NCBI GenBank assembly: GCA_964619955.1
Contig: CAZUJF010000002.1
Location: forward strand, 124,001 to 188,000
Origin: JACQFK01 sp964619955
GTDB lineage: Bacteria; Planctomycetota; MHYJ01; JACPRB01
Reading direction: 5' to 3'
DNA: 64,000 nucleotides
Position 1 is the stretch's first letter, and the number at the start of each line of letters is the position of its first letter. Positions 23,838 to 32,763 of this stretch are shown one piece after another. The notes beneath the pieces are model-generated. The model saw only the letters and a list, made by a program, of their open reading frames with translations. It was not told where the DNA came from and ran no database searches. The translations under genes and the position numbers were made by a program.

Positions 23838-25162
23838 CGCGGCGACCTCTCCTCGATCAGCTGCTTGACGGACGGGCGCAGGAACCGCAGCGGCTCCACC
23901 CCGACCTCCGGCTTCTCGAACGAACCCTTGAGCACCACCGGCACCAGGGCGCCCTTGACCACGTTGGCGAGCAGGTCGAGGGGGACCCCGATCAGCGGTA
24001 GTATACTGCTCCAGTCGTCCTTGCCAAGCCTCGGGACGAAGACCACCTCCATCCAGTCGCCCGTCAGGCTGCACGCCCCGTCCCCGAAGAGGCTCACCGG
24101 ATACCCGAGGAAATGCATCTGGTCGATGCGGATCCGGTCCTGCTCGACGGTGAATTCGAGGATCCCGGTGTCGATGCGTTTCTTGGACACGGGCGTCAGC
24201 GTGAGCGCGTGCAGGATGCCGGAGAAGGCGGGCAGCTCCCAGAGATCCCCCTCGGTGATCTCGCAGCGGCCGGCCGCCACGGGGCGCGACCCGGTCTTCG
24301 TCGGATCCACGGTCAGCGCGAGCACGCCGTTGAAGCGGCCCTTCATCGGCCGGCTGAGGAACGAGGCGCCCGCCGTCAGCAGCGCCATGTCCGCGTCCTT
24401 GACGCCCATCGTGAGCTGGCGCAGCGTGAAGGGCTGGCCGCGCACGAGCTCGGCGTGCGACGTGAGACGGCCGCCGTAGAATTCCCCCTCGAAGGGCTCC
24501 AGGAACGTGATGCCTTCCCGCCGCGACAGCGACGCGCGCACGTTTTCGATCCGCCACGTCGACTCCTTGCCCGAGGCCGCGGCGAACGTGACGAGGACGG
24601 TGCCGTCGTGGATGTGCACCCCGTTCCGCGGCCAGCTTTCGTCGGGACGCCGGTAGTCGCGCCAGGGGTCCGGCTTCGCCGGCTCCGCCTCAGGGGCCGC
24701 CGCCTCTCCGGGCGCCGCGTCGAAGACCCATTCCAGGTTCCAGACGCCGCCGGCCTCGCGGCGGATGTGGATCTCCGGACGGAAGAGGTCCACGCGCATC
24801 ACCTGGAGGCCGGGATCCCGCAGCGGATCGCCGTTCAGCGTGAGGCGCAGCTTCGCCGCCTTGAAGAAGAGCCGGTGCTCGCCGCCGCGCGAGGTCCACG
24901 CCTCGGCGTCCAGCAGCGTGACGTCGCCCTGATGGTCCGCCTCCACCCCGCCCAGCCGCTCGATCGACGCGCTGCAGAGACCGTTGAAGAGGCGCTGCGC
25001 GCTGCGGAGGACGAGACGGTCGTAGGCGATGTCGCGCAGCGCCCAGTAGACGACGGCCAGCACGAGCAGGACGGAGAGCAGCAGCAGCCAGCGCGCGCGA
25101 TAGGGGGCGCGCCGCGCCTCCGAGAAGACGGCCGCCTCGAAGGTTTCTTTCGGCTGCGCCAC
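23834..25162 (-). CDS. AsmA-like membrane-anchored protein
   Basis: The 442-residue protein has one N-terminal membrane helix (about 23-42) and a long beta-rich periplasmic part with the AsmA-family pattern, including a C-terminal segment (SRPMKGRFNGVLALTVD ... GRCEITEGDLWELPAFSGIL) that resembles the AsmA C-terminal domain. AsmA-like proteins move or organise lipids between membranes in Gram-negative bacteria. The GTG start at 25162 lies 6 nt after a minus-strand TATAAT, as expected for a leaderless mRNA. Confidence 0.78.
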   Translation of the reverse strand: MAQPKETFEAAVFSEARRAPYRARWLLLLSVLLVLAVVYWALRDIAYDRLVLRSAQRLFNGLCSASIERLGGVEADHQGDVTLLDAEAWTSRGGEHRLFFKAAKLRLTLNGDPLRDPGLQVMRVDLFRPEIHIRREAGGVWNLEWVFDAAPGEAAAPEAEPAKPDPWRDYRRPDESWPRNGVHIHDGTVLVTFAAASGKESTWRIENVRASLSRREGITFLEPFEGEFYGGRLTSHAELVRGQPFTLRQLTMGVKDADMALLTAGASFLSRPMKGRFNGVLALTVDPTKTGSRPVAAGRCEITEGDLWELPAFSGILHALTLTPVSKKRIDTGILEFTVEQDRIRIDQMHFLGYPVSLFGDGACSLTGDWMEVVFVPRLGKDDWSSILPLIGVPLDLLANVVKGALVPVVLKGSFEKPEVGVEPLRFLRPSVKQLIEERSPR

Positions 25163-25168
25163 CCCCCG

Positions 25169-25174
25169 ATTATA
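25169..25174 (-). promoter_or_regulatory. Putative -10 box of the AsmA-like operon (leaderless)
   Basis: A perfect TATAAT on the minus strand ends 6 nt before the GTG at 25162. Since transcription usually starts 7 nt after the box, the first base of the mRNA would be the G of the start codon. It diverges from the kinase box at 25207-25212. Confidence 0.55.
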
Positions 25175-25206
25175 GCCGAACGGGTCCGCGCCCCTCCGGG
25201 AAGGGC

Positions 25207-25212
25207 TATAAT
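25207..25212 (+). promoter_or_regulatory. Putative -10 box of the kinase-sigma operon
   Basis: A perfect TATAAT ends 12 nt before the ATG at 25225, with no Shine-Dalgarno sequence and no TTGACA in the upstream region. Confidence 0.55.
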
Positions 25213-25224
25213 GGGCGCCCTCAT

Positions 25225-27552
25225 ATGGGCGCGATGCCGAAGACGCTCGGGAAGTACCAGATCCTCGGCCCGATCGGGCAGGGGGGCATGGGCGAGGTCT
25301 TCAAGGCCTGGCAGCCCGACCTGCACCGGCACGTCGCGATCAAGACGCTGCTCGCGGGGGAGCAGGCCACCGAGGAGTTCCTCCAGCGCTTCCAGCGCGA
25401 GGCCCGCACGGTGGCGAAGCTCTCGCATCCGAACATCGTCCCCATCTACGACTCCGGCGTGGAGGGGCGGCTCCACTACTTCGTGATGGAACTCGTGGAG
25501 GGCCGCTCGCTCCGCGAGATCCTCCAGGAGCGGCCCCTGGGCCCCGAGAAGGCGCTGCGCATCGCGTACACCGTCGCCCGCGCGCTCCAGCACGCGCACG
25601 AGCAGCAGATCATGCACCGCGACGTGAAACCCGCGAACCTCATCATCGACGTCCAGGGCCGCGTGCGCATCCTCGACTTCGGCCTCGCCAAATCCCTCGG
25701 GGAGGGGAAGGGCGTCACCGTCTCGAACGTGATGGCGGGCACGCCGTACTACATGTCCCCCGAGCAGGCCTTCGGCGCCCCTGAGGAGGTCGACCATCGC
25801 ACCGACCTCTATTCGCTCGGCGCCGTGCTCTACGAGATGCTCACCGGGCGGCCCCCGTTCGACGGCGGCACCGTGCTGGCGATCCTGCGCAAGCTCGACG
25901 ACGCCGACCCCGTCCCGCCCGGGATCTCGCCCGCCGTGGATGCGCTCGTCGTGAAGGCGCTCGCCAAGGACCGCGAGCGGCGCTTCCAGAGCGGGACGGA
26001 GATGGCCGAGGCGATCAAGGGCTGCCTGCAGGGCGTGCCCGCGGTGGACGGCCCGCTGCCGCCGCCCACGCAGCGCGCGGAAGCCGCCCCCGTCGCGCCG
26101 ATCCTGCTGGAGCTGCCTCGCTGGGCGCCCTGGGCGGCCGCGGCGGCCGTGATCGCCGTCATCGGGATCACGGGGGTTGCGGGATGGCGACTGGGCGGGA
26201 TGCGGTCCGAAGAGCCGCCCGCCCTCGTGTCCGTGCCGTCCCGCCGCGATCCCGGCGCCGAGCTGCGCGCGCTCCTGGCGCGGAAAAACGACCTGACGAA
26301 AGAGGACCTCGCGCCGTTCCGGGAGGATCCGCAGCTGCGCCGCCTGATCGCGGACCACGCGCTCAAGCAGGGGCGCTACTCGCGGGCCCTCGAGGATCTG
26401 CGCGGCTACGAGCGGGCGATCTACGAACTGGCGAGCGCGCGCGCCCTGCAGCGCTTCGCCTCGCCCGGGCTCTTCAAGGTCTCCCTGCCCCAGCCGCAGG
26501 AGATGCGCGGACCCGAGCATTTCCTGATGGCGGCGCTCGCGAGGCATCTCGAGGGAAAGCAGGACGCCGCGCGGCAGAAGCTGAGGGCGGCGGAGACCAA
26601 CGACGCGCCGCCCGCCCAGGTGCTGCTGGTGCGCGCGCACATCGATCTCTGGGACATCCTCCAGGATCCGGAGGGCGAGTCGCAGCGCCCGCTGCTGCAG
26701 AACCTGCGCCGCGACCTGGAGGCGTCGCAGGAGCTGTACCTGCTCCCGCTCCGCGCCCTGGCCTGCCAGCTGTCGGGGGATGAGTCGGCGGCGCGCGAGG
26801 CGGCGAACCAGCTGCTGCGCAGCGCGCCCAGCGCGGCGGAGACCTTCCTCACCAGCGCGCTGCTCTTCCTGCGCGCGGGCCGCTTCGAGCTGGCGGCCGA
26901 CGAGCTGGAGGACGCGGCCCGCATGGATCCCAGCGGCTACGACGCGTCGATGCTCCGCGCCTACGTGCGCTGGATCGAGGTCCTGCACGACCCCGCGACC
27001 GAGCGGCTCGACCCGGACCCCGACAGCGACAAGCCCGGCCTCGCCGAGATGCAGGAGGCGCTCGACGAGCGGCTCCGCACGGATCACCTGCCCGCCGCGC
27101 TGCTGCTGCGGGCCGTCCACCATGCCCTGGGCTCGCGCTGGGAGGCGGCCGAGGAGGATCTGCGCCGCCTCGAACGCCGGACGCTGCTCGACCGCATCCA
27201 GGCGGGCCACGAACGCCTCCAGGCCTTCGTCACGGCGGGGCAGTCCCGGAGCCGGCTGCTCGACGCGACCGCCGCGCTGCAGATGCATCTGGGGATGAAC
27301 GAGGCGGCGCTCGCGACCGCCGAGCTCATCGACGGCGCCGAACTCGCCGGGGACGAACGCCGGGACCTCCTTCGCGAAAACCATCTCCGCATCGCCCGCC
27401 TGGCCTCGGCGCGGGAATCGAAGGCGCTTGCGCACCTCGAGGAGGCGCTCAAGCTCGGCAAGGCGGCGCAGGAGCTGCGCGACGACGACGAACTCGCCCC
27501 GTTGCGGAAGAAGGGGTCCTTCGAGGAGCTGCTGAGACGCTATGAAAACTGA
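25225..27552 (+). CDS. PknB-type serine/threonine kinase with membrane helix and TPR-like tail
   Basis: The 775-residue protein has a complete Hanks-type kinase domain (about 10-270): glycine loop GQGGMGEVF, catalytic Lys in VAIKTLL, catalytic loop HRDVKPAN at 131-138, DFG at 151-153 and GTPYYMSPEQ. One membrane helix lies at about 300-320. The remainder (about 340-775) is helical with TPR-like repeats and should face the periplasm. The next gene, an ECF sigma factor, overlaps by 11 nt, which suggests that the kinase signals to it. Such kinase and sigma pairs are known in Planctomycetota. Confidence 0.95.
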   Translation: MGAMPKTLGKYQILGPIGQGGMGEVFKAWQPDLHRHVAIKTLLAGEQATEEFLQRFQREARTVAKLSHPNIVPIYDSGVEGRLHYFVMELVEGRSLREILQERPLGPEKALRIAYTVARALQHAHEQQIMHRDVKPANLIIDVQGRVRILDFGLAKSLGEGKGVTVSNVMAGTPYYMSPEQAFGAPEEVDHRTDLYSLGAVLYEMLTGRPPFDGGTVLAILRKLDDADPVPPGISPAVDALVVKALAKDRERRFQSGTEMAEAIKGCLQGVPAVDGPLPPPTQRAEAAPVAPILLELPRWAPWAAAAAVIAVIGITGVAGWRLGGMRSEEPPALVSVPSRRDPGAELRALLARKNDLTKEDLAPFREDPQLRRLIADHALKQGRYSRALEDLRGYERAIYELASARALQRFASPGLFKVSLPQPQEMRGPEHFLMAALARHLEGKQDAARQKLRAAETNDAPPAQVLLVRAHIDLWDILQDPEGESQRPLLQNLRRDLEASQELYLLPLRALACQLSGDESAAREAANQLLRSAPSAAETFLTSALLFLRAGRFELAADELEDAARMDPSGYDASMLRAYVRWIEVLHDPATERLDPDPDSDKPGLAEMQEALDERLRTDHLPAALLLRAVHHALGSRWEAAEEDLRRLERRTLLDRIQAGHERLQAFVTAGQSRSRLLDATAALQMHLGMNEAALATAELIDGAELAGDERRDLLRENHLRIARLASARESKALAHLEEALKLGKAAQELRDDDELAPLRKKGSFEELLRRYEN

Positions 27553-28072
27553 GGAGTTCGAGGAGAAGGTCGCGCCGCACCGGGAGGCGCTCGGGCGCTT
27601 CGCCGCGATGATGGTCGGGCGCGAGGCCGAGGACATCGTCCAGGAGACGGTCACGACCGCGTTCAAGGACGTCGAGCGCTTCGAGGGCCGCTCCAAGTTC
27701 TCGACCTGGCTCTACGGCATCGCGCTGAACCTCTGCCGGAAGCACCTGCGGGACAAGAGCCGCCACGCCGCGTCGGCGTCGCAGGAGCTGATGGAAGGGC
27801 AGCCCTCGCGGCAGCGCGGGGTGCTCTCGAGCGTGATCCGGCACGAGATGGCGGAGCAGCTCGGCACGGCGGTGGGGCGCCTGCCCACTTCGATGCGCGA
27901 GGCGTTCGTGCTCCGCTACGTGCAGGAGCTGGACTATCCCGAGCTCGCGTTGATCCTGGGCGTCTCCGAGGGCACGGCCCGGGTGCGCGCCTTCCGCGCC
28001 CGCGCGCTGCTGCGCGAGGAGCTGGGCACGGTCGTGGACACCGTCTGGATCCAGGATGCGGATCCGGCCTAA
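27542..28072 (+). CDS. ECF-type RNA polymerase sigma factor
   Basis: The 176-residue protein has region 2 at about 10-80 (EDIVQETVTTAFKDVERFEGRSKFSTWLY) and region 4 at about 115-165 (LPTSMREAFVLRYVQELDYPELALILGVSEGTARVRAFRAR). Its start lies within the last codons of the kinase gene. No anti-sigma gene is adjacent, so the kinase is the likeliest controller. It converges on the DUF1501 gene with a 4-nt overlap. Confidence 0.92.
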   Translation: MKTEEFEEKVAPHREALGRFAAMMVGREAEDIVQETVTTAFKDVERFEGRSKFSTWLYGIALNLCRKHLRDKSRHAASASQELMEGQPSRQRGVLSSVIRHEMAEQLGTAVGRLPTSMREAFVLRYVQELDYPELALILGVSEGTARVRAFRARALLREELGTVVDTVWIQDADPA

Positions 28073-29457
28073 ACCAGTCCGCGGATGGGCTCGTTTTCGG
28101 TGGCCACGCGCAGCAGGTCGGGGGAAAGGCCGCTCATGAGGCGCACCTGGGCGGGGTCGGCCAGCGTGTGCAGGATCGTGGAGACGAGCTGGGACGGGGT
28201 CACCGCCTGGCCCGCCGGCTCGGAGGCGTCGGCGCTCGATTCGCCGATCACGCGGCCCATCTGCAGGCCGCCGCCCGCCAGCAGCAGCGGCGCGAGCTTG
28301 CCCCAGTGGTCGCGGCCGCCCCTGGCGTTGAGCTTGGGCGTGCGCCCGATCTCCCCGCAGGCCACCAGCAGGATGCGCTCGCTCAGGCCCCGCGCCTGCA
28401 CGTCGTCGAGGAAGGCGGAGACGGCGTGGTCGAAAGGCGCCCCCACGTAGCGCAGGCCCTCCTCCACCGTGGCGTTGTTGCCGTCGGCGTGGAAGTCCCA
28501 GACGAAGTTCGTCGTCACGGTGACGAAGCCGCAGCCGCCCTCGCAGAGGCGCCGCGCCATGAGCAGGAGCTTTCCGAGCGACTTGACGTGGTCGAGGTAG
28601 TTCTTGTGGTTCGCCCATTTCGTGCTGATCGCGTCGTGCCGGATCAGCCCGCCGGTGTCGTAGCGCTCCACCGTCCGCGGATCCTCCTTCGAAAGGTCGA
28701 AGGCGTCGGCCACGCTGCCGAGGAGGACGGAGTAGGCCTGCTGCCGGAAGCGGTCGGCGCCCTCGAGGCCGCCGGAGGCGTCGACCGAGCGCTGCAGCGA
28801 ATCGAGCTGCTCGAGCAGCTCGCGGCGGTGGTCGAGCCGGTCGCGGGGGATCGCGAGGGTCATGTCCTTCTGGGCGTGCCCGCCCGCGCCGGGGACGAAG
28901 GGGGCGTAGACCGACCCGAGCAGCCCGCTGGACTCGAAGCGGCCGAACTCCTGGGTGGTCGTGCGGGTGCTTGCGTCCACCGCGTTGGGATAGAGCGCCA
29001 CGTTCGTCGGCATGCCGCTGCCGGGATGATTCGCGCCGGCGATGCGGGCGTAAAGGCTCCCGAGGTTGGCCTTGAGCGTCTCCTCGCACACGAGGGGCTT
29101 GAGGTCGTGGTTGGCGTTGCCCGTGACGAAGGAGCGGACGACGCTCAGTTGTTTGGCGCGCGCGGCGAGCTTCTGAAACGTGCTTCCGAACGTCACGCCG
29201 GGGATCGAGGTCCTCACCTCGCCGGTGACGCTGCGCACGCCCGAGGGGGCGCTCATCTTCGGGTCGAAGGTCTCGGTTTGGGGCGGGCCCCCGTGCATGA
29301 ACAGGAAGATGACCGACTTGTCGCGGAGGGGGCCGCCGGCCTGGGCGGCGGCGTGGCGGGCGGCGAGCAGGCCGGGCAGGGACAGCCCCCCGAGGGAGAG
29401 GCTGCCCGCGCGCAGAAAGCTTCGCCGGCTCTGGGGTCCGTCCGTAAACGACAACAC
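28069..29457 (-). CDS. Tat-exported DUF1501 (sulfatase-fold) protein
   Basis: The 462-residue protein carries a twin-arginine signal (SRRSFLRAGSLSLGG from residue 10) and matches DUF1501, a family expanded in Planctomycetota and related to alkaline-phosphatase-fold enzymes. The conserved FLFMHGGPPQTETFDPK segment is present. DUF1501 genes are usually preceded by a DUF1549/DUF1553 partner; none is present here. The GTG start has a GGGGAGGG Shine-Dalgarno sequence 6 nt upstream. Confidence 0.93.
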   Translation of the reverse strand: MLSFTDGPQSRRSFLRAGSLSLGGLSLPGLLAARHAAAQAGGPLRDKSVIFLFMHGGPPQTETFDPKMSAPSGVRSVTGEVRTSIPGVTFGSTFQKLAARAKQLSVVRSFVTGNANHDLKPLVCEETLKANLGSLYARIAGANHPGSGMPTNVALYPNAVDASTRTTTQEFGRFESSGLLGSVYAPFVPGAGGHAQKDMTLAIPRDRLDHRRELLEQLDSLQRSVDASGGLEGADRFRQQAYSVLLGSVADAFDLSKEDPRTVERYDTGGLIRHDAISTKWANHKNYLDHVKSLGKLLLMARRLCEGGCGFVTVTTNFVWDFHADGNNATVEEGLRYVGAPFDHAVSAFLDDVQARGLSERILLVACGEIGRTPKLNARGGRDHWGKLAPLLLAGGGLQMGRVIGESSADASEPAGQAVTPSQLVSTILHTLADPAQVRLMSGLSPDLLRVATENEPIRGLV

Positions 29458-29533
29458 GCGCGACCCTCCCCGTGACGACTCCGTCTAATGCTACAGCGTG
29501 GAAGGAGGGATCGGGGGCGGTCTCTGGAAAGCC

Positions 29534-30484
29534 CTACGAGCCCGGCTGCAGATGCTTCGCGAGGAAATCGCGGATGAGCTCCCGGCTTCGGGAGTCTTCG
29601 GGGAGGACGTCGCGTCCATGTCCCGCGTCCGGCAGGAGGACCACCTCGTCCTTGCGGCCCAGAGCCCGGGACGTTCGCGCAAAGTGCCGGGCCTGCTCGG
29701 CGTCGATCCTGCGGTCCTTCTCGCCGTGGAAGAGCAGCAGCGGGGGATCGTCGGGTCCGAGGTGGGTGAGGGGCGACGCGCGCCGGGCCAGATCGGGATT
29801 CTGAGCGGGACTCTCTCCGAGAAAGCGCAGCAGCGCGGCGTCGTTATCGCTGTTCGGGAACGCGCCCCGGCTTTCCATGAGCAGGTCGTAGACGCCCGAG
29901 ATGCCGACCGCCGCCTGCACGCGACTGGAGACCTCGGGATGGGCCTCGTCCTTCTCGAACGCGTCGTCGGAGAGTGCGAGCAGCAGGGCCAGGTGCGCTC
30001 CGGAGGAGTAGCCGGTGACACCGATGCGCGCGGGGTCCACGCCATACTCCGCGGCGTGAACGCGGAGCCAGCGGACGGCCCGTTTGCAATCCTGGAGGGC
30101 GGCGGGGAAGCGGGCGACGCCCGAGGGGCGGAAGTTGAGGCTGAGCGTCACGTAGCCCAGGCGCGCGTACTCGGCCATCATCCTATGATGGGAGGCCTTG
30201 TCCCCCTGCATCCAGGCGCCGGGATGCAGCATGACCAGGGCCGGGCGCAAGGGGCCGGGAGTCGCCGGATGAACAATGTCCAGCTTCTGGTATCCGTCGG
30301 GGCCGTACGCGACGTCGCGTCTCAGCGTCAGCGAATCCGGAAGCCCGGCCAGCGGCGAGCGGTCGATCCGGTAGGCCGCTCCCGCGGCGATCGCGAAGAG
30401 CGCCGAGACCCAGCCGACGATGCGGAGCAGGGATCTCCGTTCCGAAGAGCCGGGGGGCCTTGGGCTATTCATGCGCTGAGACAT
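29534..30484 (-). CDS. Alpha/beta-hydrolase esterase (BD-FAE/carboxylesterase-like)
   Basis: The 316-residue protein has an N-terminal hydrophobic anchor (about 20-40) and an alpha/beta-hydrolase domain. The oxyanion segment is MLHPGAWMQGDK, the nucleophile elbow GYSSGAH, a late Asp lies in FHGEKDRRID and the His in DAGHGRD. It resembles the esterases found beside polysaccharide-degrading genes in Planctomycetota. The ATG at 30484 or the one 12 nt later could be used; neither has a strong Shine-Dalgarno sequence. Confidence 0.88.
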   Translation of the reverse strand: MSQRMNSPRPPGSSERRSLLRIVGWVSALFAIAAGAAYRIDRSPLAGLPDSLTLRRDVAYGPDGYQKLDIVHPATPGPLRPALVMLHPGAWMQGDKASHHRMMAEYARLGYVTLSLNFRPSGVARFPAALQDCKRAVRWLRVHAAEYGVDPARIGVTGYSSGAHLALLLALSDDAFEKDEAHPEVSSRVQAAVGISGVYDLLMESRGAFPNSDNDAALLRFLGESPAQNPDLARRASPLTHLGPDDPPLLLFHGEKDRRIDAEQARHFARTSRALGRKDEVVLLPDAGHGRDVLPEDSRSRELIRDFLAKHLQPGS

Positions 30485-30574
30485 GAGACGCCGGCGCCGG
30501 CCGGATGCGCAATTGCAGGAACGGAGCGCGCGGCCCGCGTGTTAGTCCATGAGACCATTGATGAGGAGCGCTCG

Positions 30575-31315
30575 ATGATTCTGTTTCTCCCTCTGGCGGC
30601 CTCCCTGCTCGCATTGGCGGCGCAGGACACGCCCGCCATCCCCGACAAGCCGATCGCCGAGAAGAAGGAGCTGCTCTTCTCGGAGGACTTCGAGGGGGCC
30701 GAGCCCGCGAAGGTCTGGCACCGGGTGGTGCCGACGTTCGTCGTCGAGAAGGGGACGCTCAAGGGCACGCAGACCCGGGACCAGAACATCGCCGCGGCGG
30801 ACGGCAAGCCCGCCGTCACCGCCCACGCCGCCGTGCACGGGCTGGAGATCCCCACGAAGGACAGCATTGTCGAGGTGCGCATCCGCTTCGAGGGCGCCTC
30901 GATGATCGACGTGGAGTTCGACGACCGGAAGTACAGCGGCGCCCATTACGGCCATCTCTGCCGGGCGCAGGTCCGGCTCGACCGCGTCACGCTCATCGAC
31001 GAGCGCGACGGCGGCATGCGGAACGACATCCGCGAGATGAGGAAGGACCCCGCCCGGAAGGCCGAGGTCGCGAAGCTGCTGAAGGGCCGCAGTGCGACGT
31101 TTCCCGTCAAGCTCGAGGCTGGGACCTGGTACACGCTGGTGGTGGAGACGGTCGGCGACGAGATGCGCGTGAGCCTCGACGGCAAGGCGGCCGGCTATCT
31201 CAAGTCCTCGGGCATCGCGCACGAGACCAAGTCCAAGATCGAACTGGGCGTGGCGGGCAAGGACGGCTTCTTCGACGACCTCAAGGTCTGGAACGCGGCG
31301 CCGGCGAAACCCTGA
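30575..31315 (+). CDS. Secreted LamG/DUF1080-like protein
   Basis: The 246-residue protein has a short signal peptide (LALAAQDTP) and a beta-sandwich body with FSEDFEGAEPAKVW, EVRIRFEGASMIDVEF and AGTWYTLVVETVGDEMRVSLDGK, the typical edge strands of concanavalin-like domains in DUF1080/LamG proteins. The ATG at 30575 follows a GAGGAG by 6-7 nt. Its likely role is binding or processing of sugars outside the cell; no catalytic residue can be assigned. Confidence 0.8.
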   Translation: MILFLPLAASLLALAAQDTPAIPDKPIAEKKELLFSEDFEGAEPAKVWHRVVPTFVVEKGTLKGTQTRDQNIAAADGKPAVTAHAAVHGLEIPTKDSIVEVRIRFEGASMIDVEFDDRKYSGAHYGHLCRAQVRLDRVTLIDERDGGMRNDIREMRKDPARKAEVAKLLKGRSATFPVKLEAGTWYTLVVETVGDEMRVSLDGKAAGYLKSSGIAHETKSKIELGVAGKDGFFDDLKVWNAAPAKP

Positions 31316-31321
31316 GCCGGG

Positions 31322-31939
31322 TCAGGCGCTTCCGCCCTGGAGTCCGTTCCAAAGCTCGATGTATTTGTCGCGGACGTAGGGGGCCAGTTCCTGGGACAGG
31401 CCCAGGGGCAGCTGGAGCGCCTTGATCAGTTCGACGACGTCCGCGAAATCCTTCAGCCGTGCGACGCCGCCGGTCATCCCGGAGGCCAGCTTGAAGTCGA
31501 GCAGCGAGCTTAGGCGAAGGTAATGGATCCCGTCCATGACGATCGAACAGGTTGCGGGATCCGGGAAGGCGAACGGCTTCGGTTTGCCGTCGCCGGGAAA
31601 CTGGCCGGACACGAGGAATTCGATGCGAACGCCCGTGCTGACGTCGCGGAGGTTCCGACTGCCGGGGAAGGGTTCGACGTACCCGAGTCCCGAAAGCTTT
31701 TCATGGAGCGTCCCGAGCCCGAGGGGGCTGAGGAGGATGTCCACGTCCGTCGTCGTGCGGTTGTAGCCATGAGCGACCAGGGCCATGCCTCCGGCCACGG
31801 CGTAGGGAATGCCCAGCGCTTCGAGCTTGCCGGTGATGCTTCGGAGGGTGTTGAAGACGGCTCCTTCATGCATCAGGAACTTCTCCGCTTCCCGCAGGGC
31901 GGCGGAACCGCCGCTGCGAAACACATCCTCATACGACAT
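31322..31939 (-). CDS. Nucleotidyltransferase-fold protein (AbiEii-like)
   Basis: The 205-residue protein shows the minimal nucleotidyltransferase core: AVAGGMALVAHG, then TTDVDILLSP, the GG/S and DxD motifs, and a later Glu in RIEFLV. It resembles AbiEii/AbiGii toxins and stand-alone nucleotidyltransferases. No antitoxin-like gene adjoins, so a toxin role is not supported. Its G+C content looks lower than that of the neighbours, which would fit acquisition. The ATG lies 6 nt after a minus-strand TATAAT. Confidence 0.75.
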   Translation of the reverse strand: MSYEDVFRSGGSAALREAEKFLMHEGAVFNTLRSITGKLEALGIPYAVAGGMALVAHGYNRTTTDVDILLSPLGLGTLHEKLSGLGYVEPFPGSRNLRDVSTGVRIEFLVSGQFPGDGKPKPFAFPDPATCSIVMDGIHYLRLSSLLDFKLASGMTGGVARLKDFADVVELIKALQLPLGLSQELAPYVRDKYIELWNGLQGGSA

Positions 31940-31945
31940 GACCTG

Positions 31946-31951
31946 ATTATA
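31946..31951 (-). promoter_or_regulatory. Putative leaderless -10 box of the nucleotidyltransferase gene
   Basis: A perfect TATAAT on the minus strand ends 6 nt before the ATG at 31939, so transcription would start at the A of the start codon. No -35 box is visible. Confidence 0.55.
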
Positions 31952-31999
31952 CGGGTTTCGGGCGTTGCGGCCGGAGGAGAACTTCTTGCCGGCGAAAGC

Positions 32000-32665
32000 C
32001 TAAGTCCCCGCCAGGTGGGCGGCGATGCGGCTGCGGAGTTCGGGCGTGAGGAAGAGGCGGCCGTCGACGGGCACGGCGGCGAGGTGGTCGGCGGCCTCGC
32101 TGATCGTGACGATCGGGACGACGCGGATGCCTAGCTCCTGCCGGATCTCCTCGATGGCGCTGAGCGAGCCCTTGCCCTTCTCCTGGCGGTCGACGGCGAC
32201 CACCGCACCCGCGATCTCCGCGCCGCTGGGCCGGAGCTTGGCGAGCGATTCGCGCAGCGCGGTGCCCGCGGTGAGGACGTCGTCGACGATGACGACCCGG
32301 ACGCCGGGGCCGAGCGGGGCGCCGACGAAGAGGCCGCCGTCGCCGTGGTCCTTCACTTCCTTGCGGTCGTAGGTCCAGCCGACGGGGCGTCCGACGAGGC
32401 GCTCGTATTCGGCGGCGGCGGCGAGGGCGAGGGGGATGCCCTTGTAGGCGGGGCCGAAGACGACGGCGATCTGGTCGCCGAAGGCGCGGCGCACCGCGTC
32501 CGCATAGGCGGCGCCGAGGCGGGCGAGGTCGCCGCCCTGGCTGAAGCAGCCGGTGTTGATGAAGTAGGGGCTCTTGCGGCCGCTCTTGAGGGTGAAGTCC
32601 CCGAACTTGAGGGCTTCGCGGCGGACGAGGAGCTCGACGAAGGCGCGTTGGGCGTCACTCAGCAT
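32000..32665 (-). CDS. pyrE: Orotate phosphoribosyltransferase
   Basis: The 221-residue protein transfers phosphoribose from PRPP to orotate in pyrimidine synthesis. It has the N-terminal FTLKSGRKSPYF segment, the FGPAYKGIPLA loop and the PRPP motif VVIVDDVLTAGTALRES. The start at 32665 (MLSDAQ) gives the normal length; the upstream part of the frame is not conserved. No other pyr gene is near. Confidence 0.95.
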   Translation of the reverse strand: MLSDAQRAFVELLVRREALKFGDFTLKSGRKSPYFINTGCFSQGGDLARLGAAYADAVRRAFGDQIAVVFGPAYKGIPLALAAAAEYERLVGRPVGWTYDRKEVKDHGDGGLFVGAPLGPGVRVVIVDDVLTAGTALRESLAKLRPSGAEIAGAVVAVDRQEKGKGSLSAIEEIRQELGIRVVPIVTISEAADHLAAVPVDGRLFLTPELRSRIAAHLAGT

Positions 32666-32727
32666 GGGCTGAAGGGTAGGACATCGGCCGGGATCGATCA
32701 AGCTTTGGGAGGGGGCTGCGCGGCCGC

Positions 32728-32756
32728 TTGTTTTCGCGGAAGCCTTGTCCTATCGT
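32728..32756 (+). promoter_or_regulatory. Putative sigma70-type promoter of the DUF4038 gene
   Basis: TTGTTT (32728-32733), a 17-nt spacer and TATCGT (32751-32756) precede the ATG at 32764 by 7 nt. The transcript would start at or next to the start codon. Confidence 0.4.
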
Positions 32757-32763
32757 GGGTCCC

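Noticed and set aside
24835..27696. A 953-codon minus-strand frame
   Set aside because: It is antisense to the kinase gene; no domain is seen and its composition is that of a shadow.
31322..31939. Toxin-antitoxin or abortive-infection system around the AbiEii-like protein
   Set aside because: No antitoxin or second small gene adjoins; the neighbours are a secreted sugar-binding protein and pyrE.
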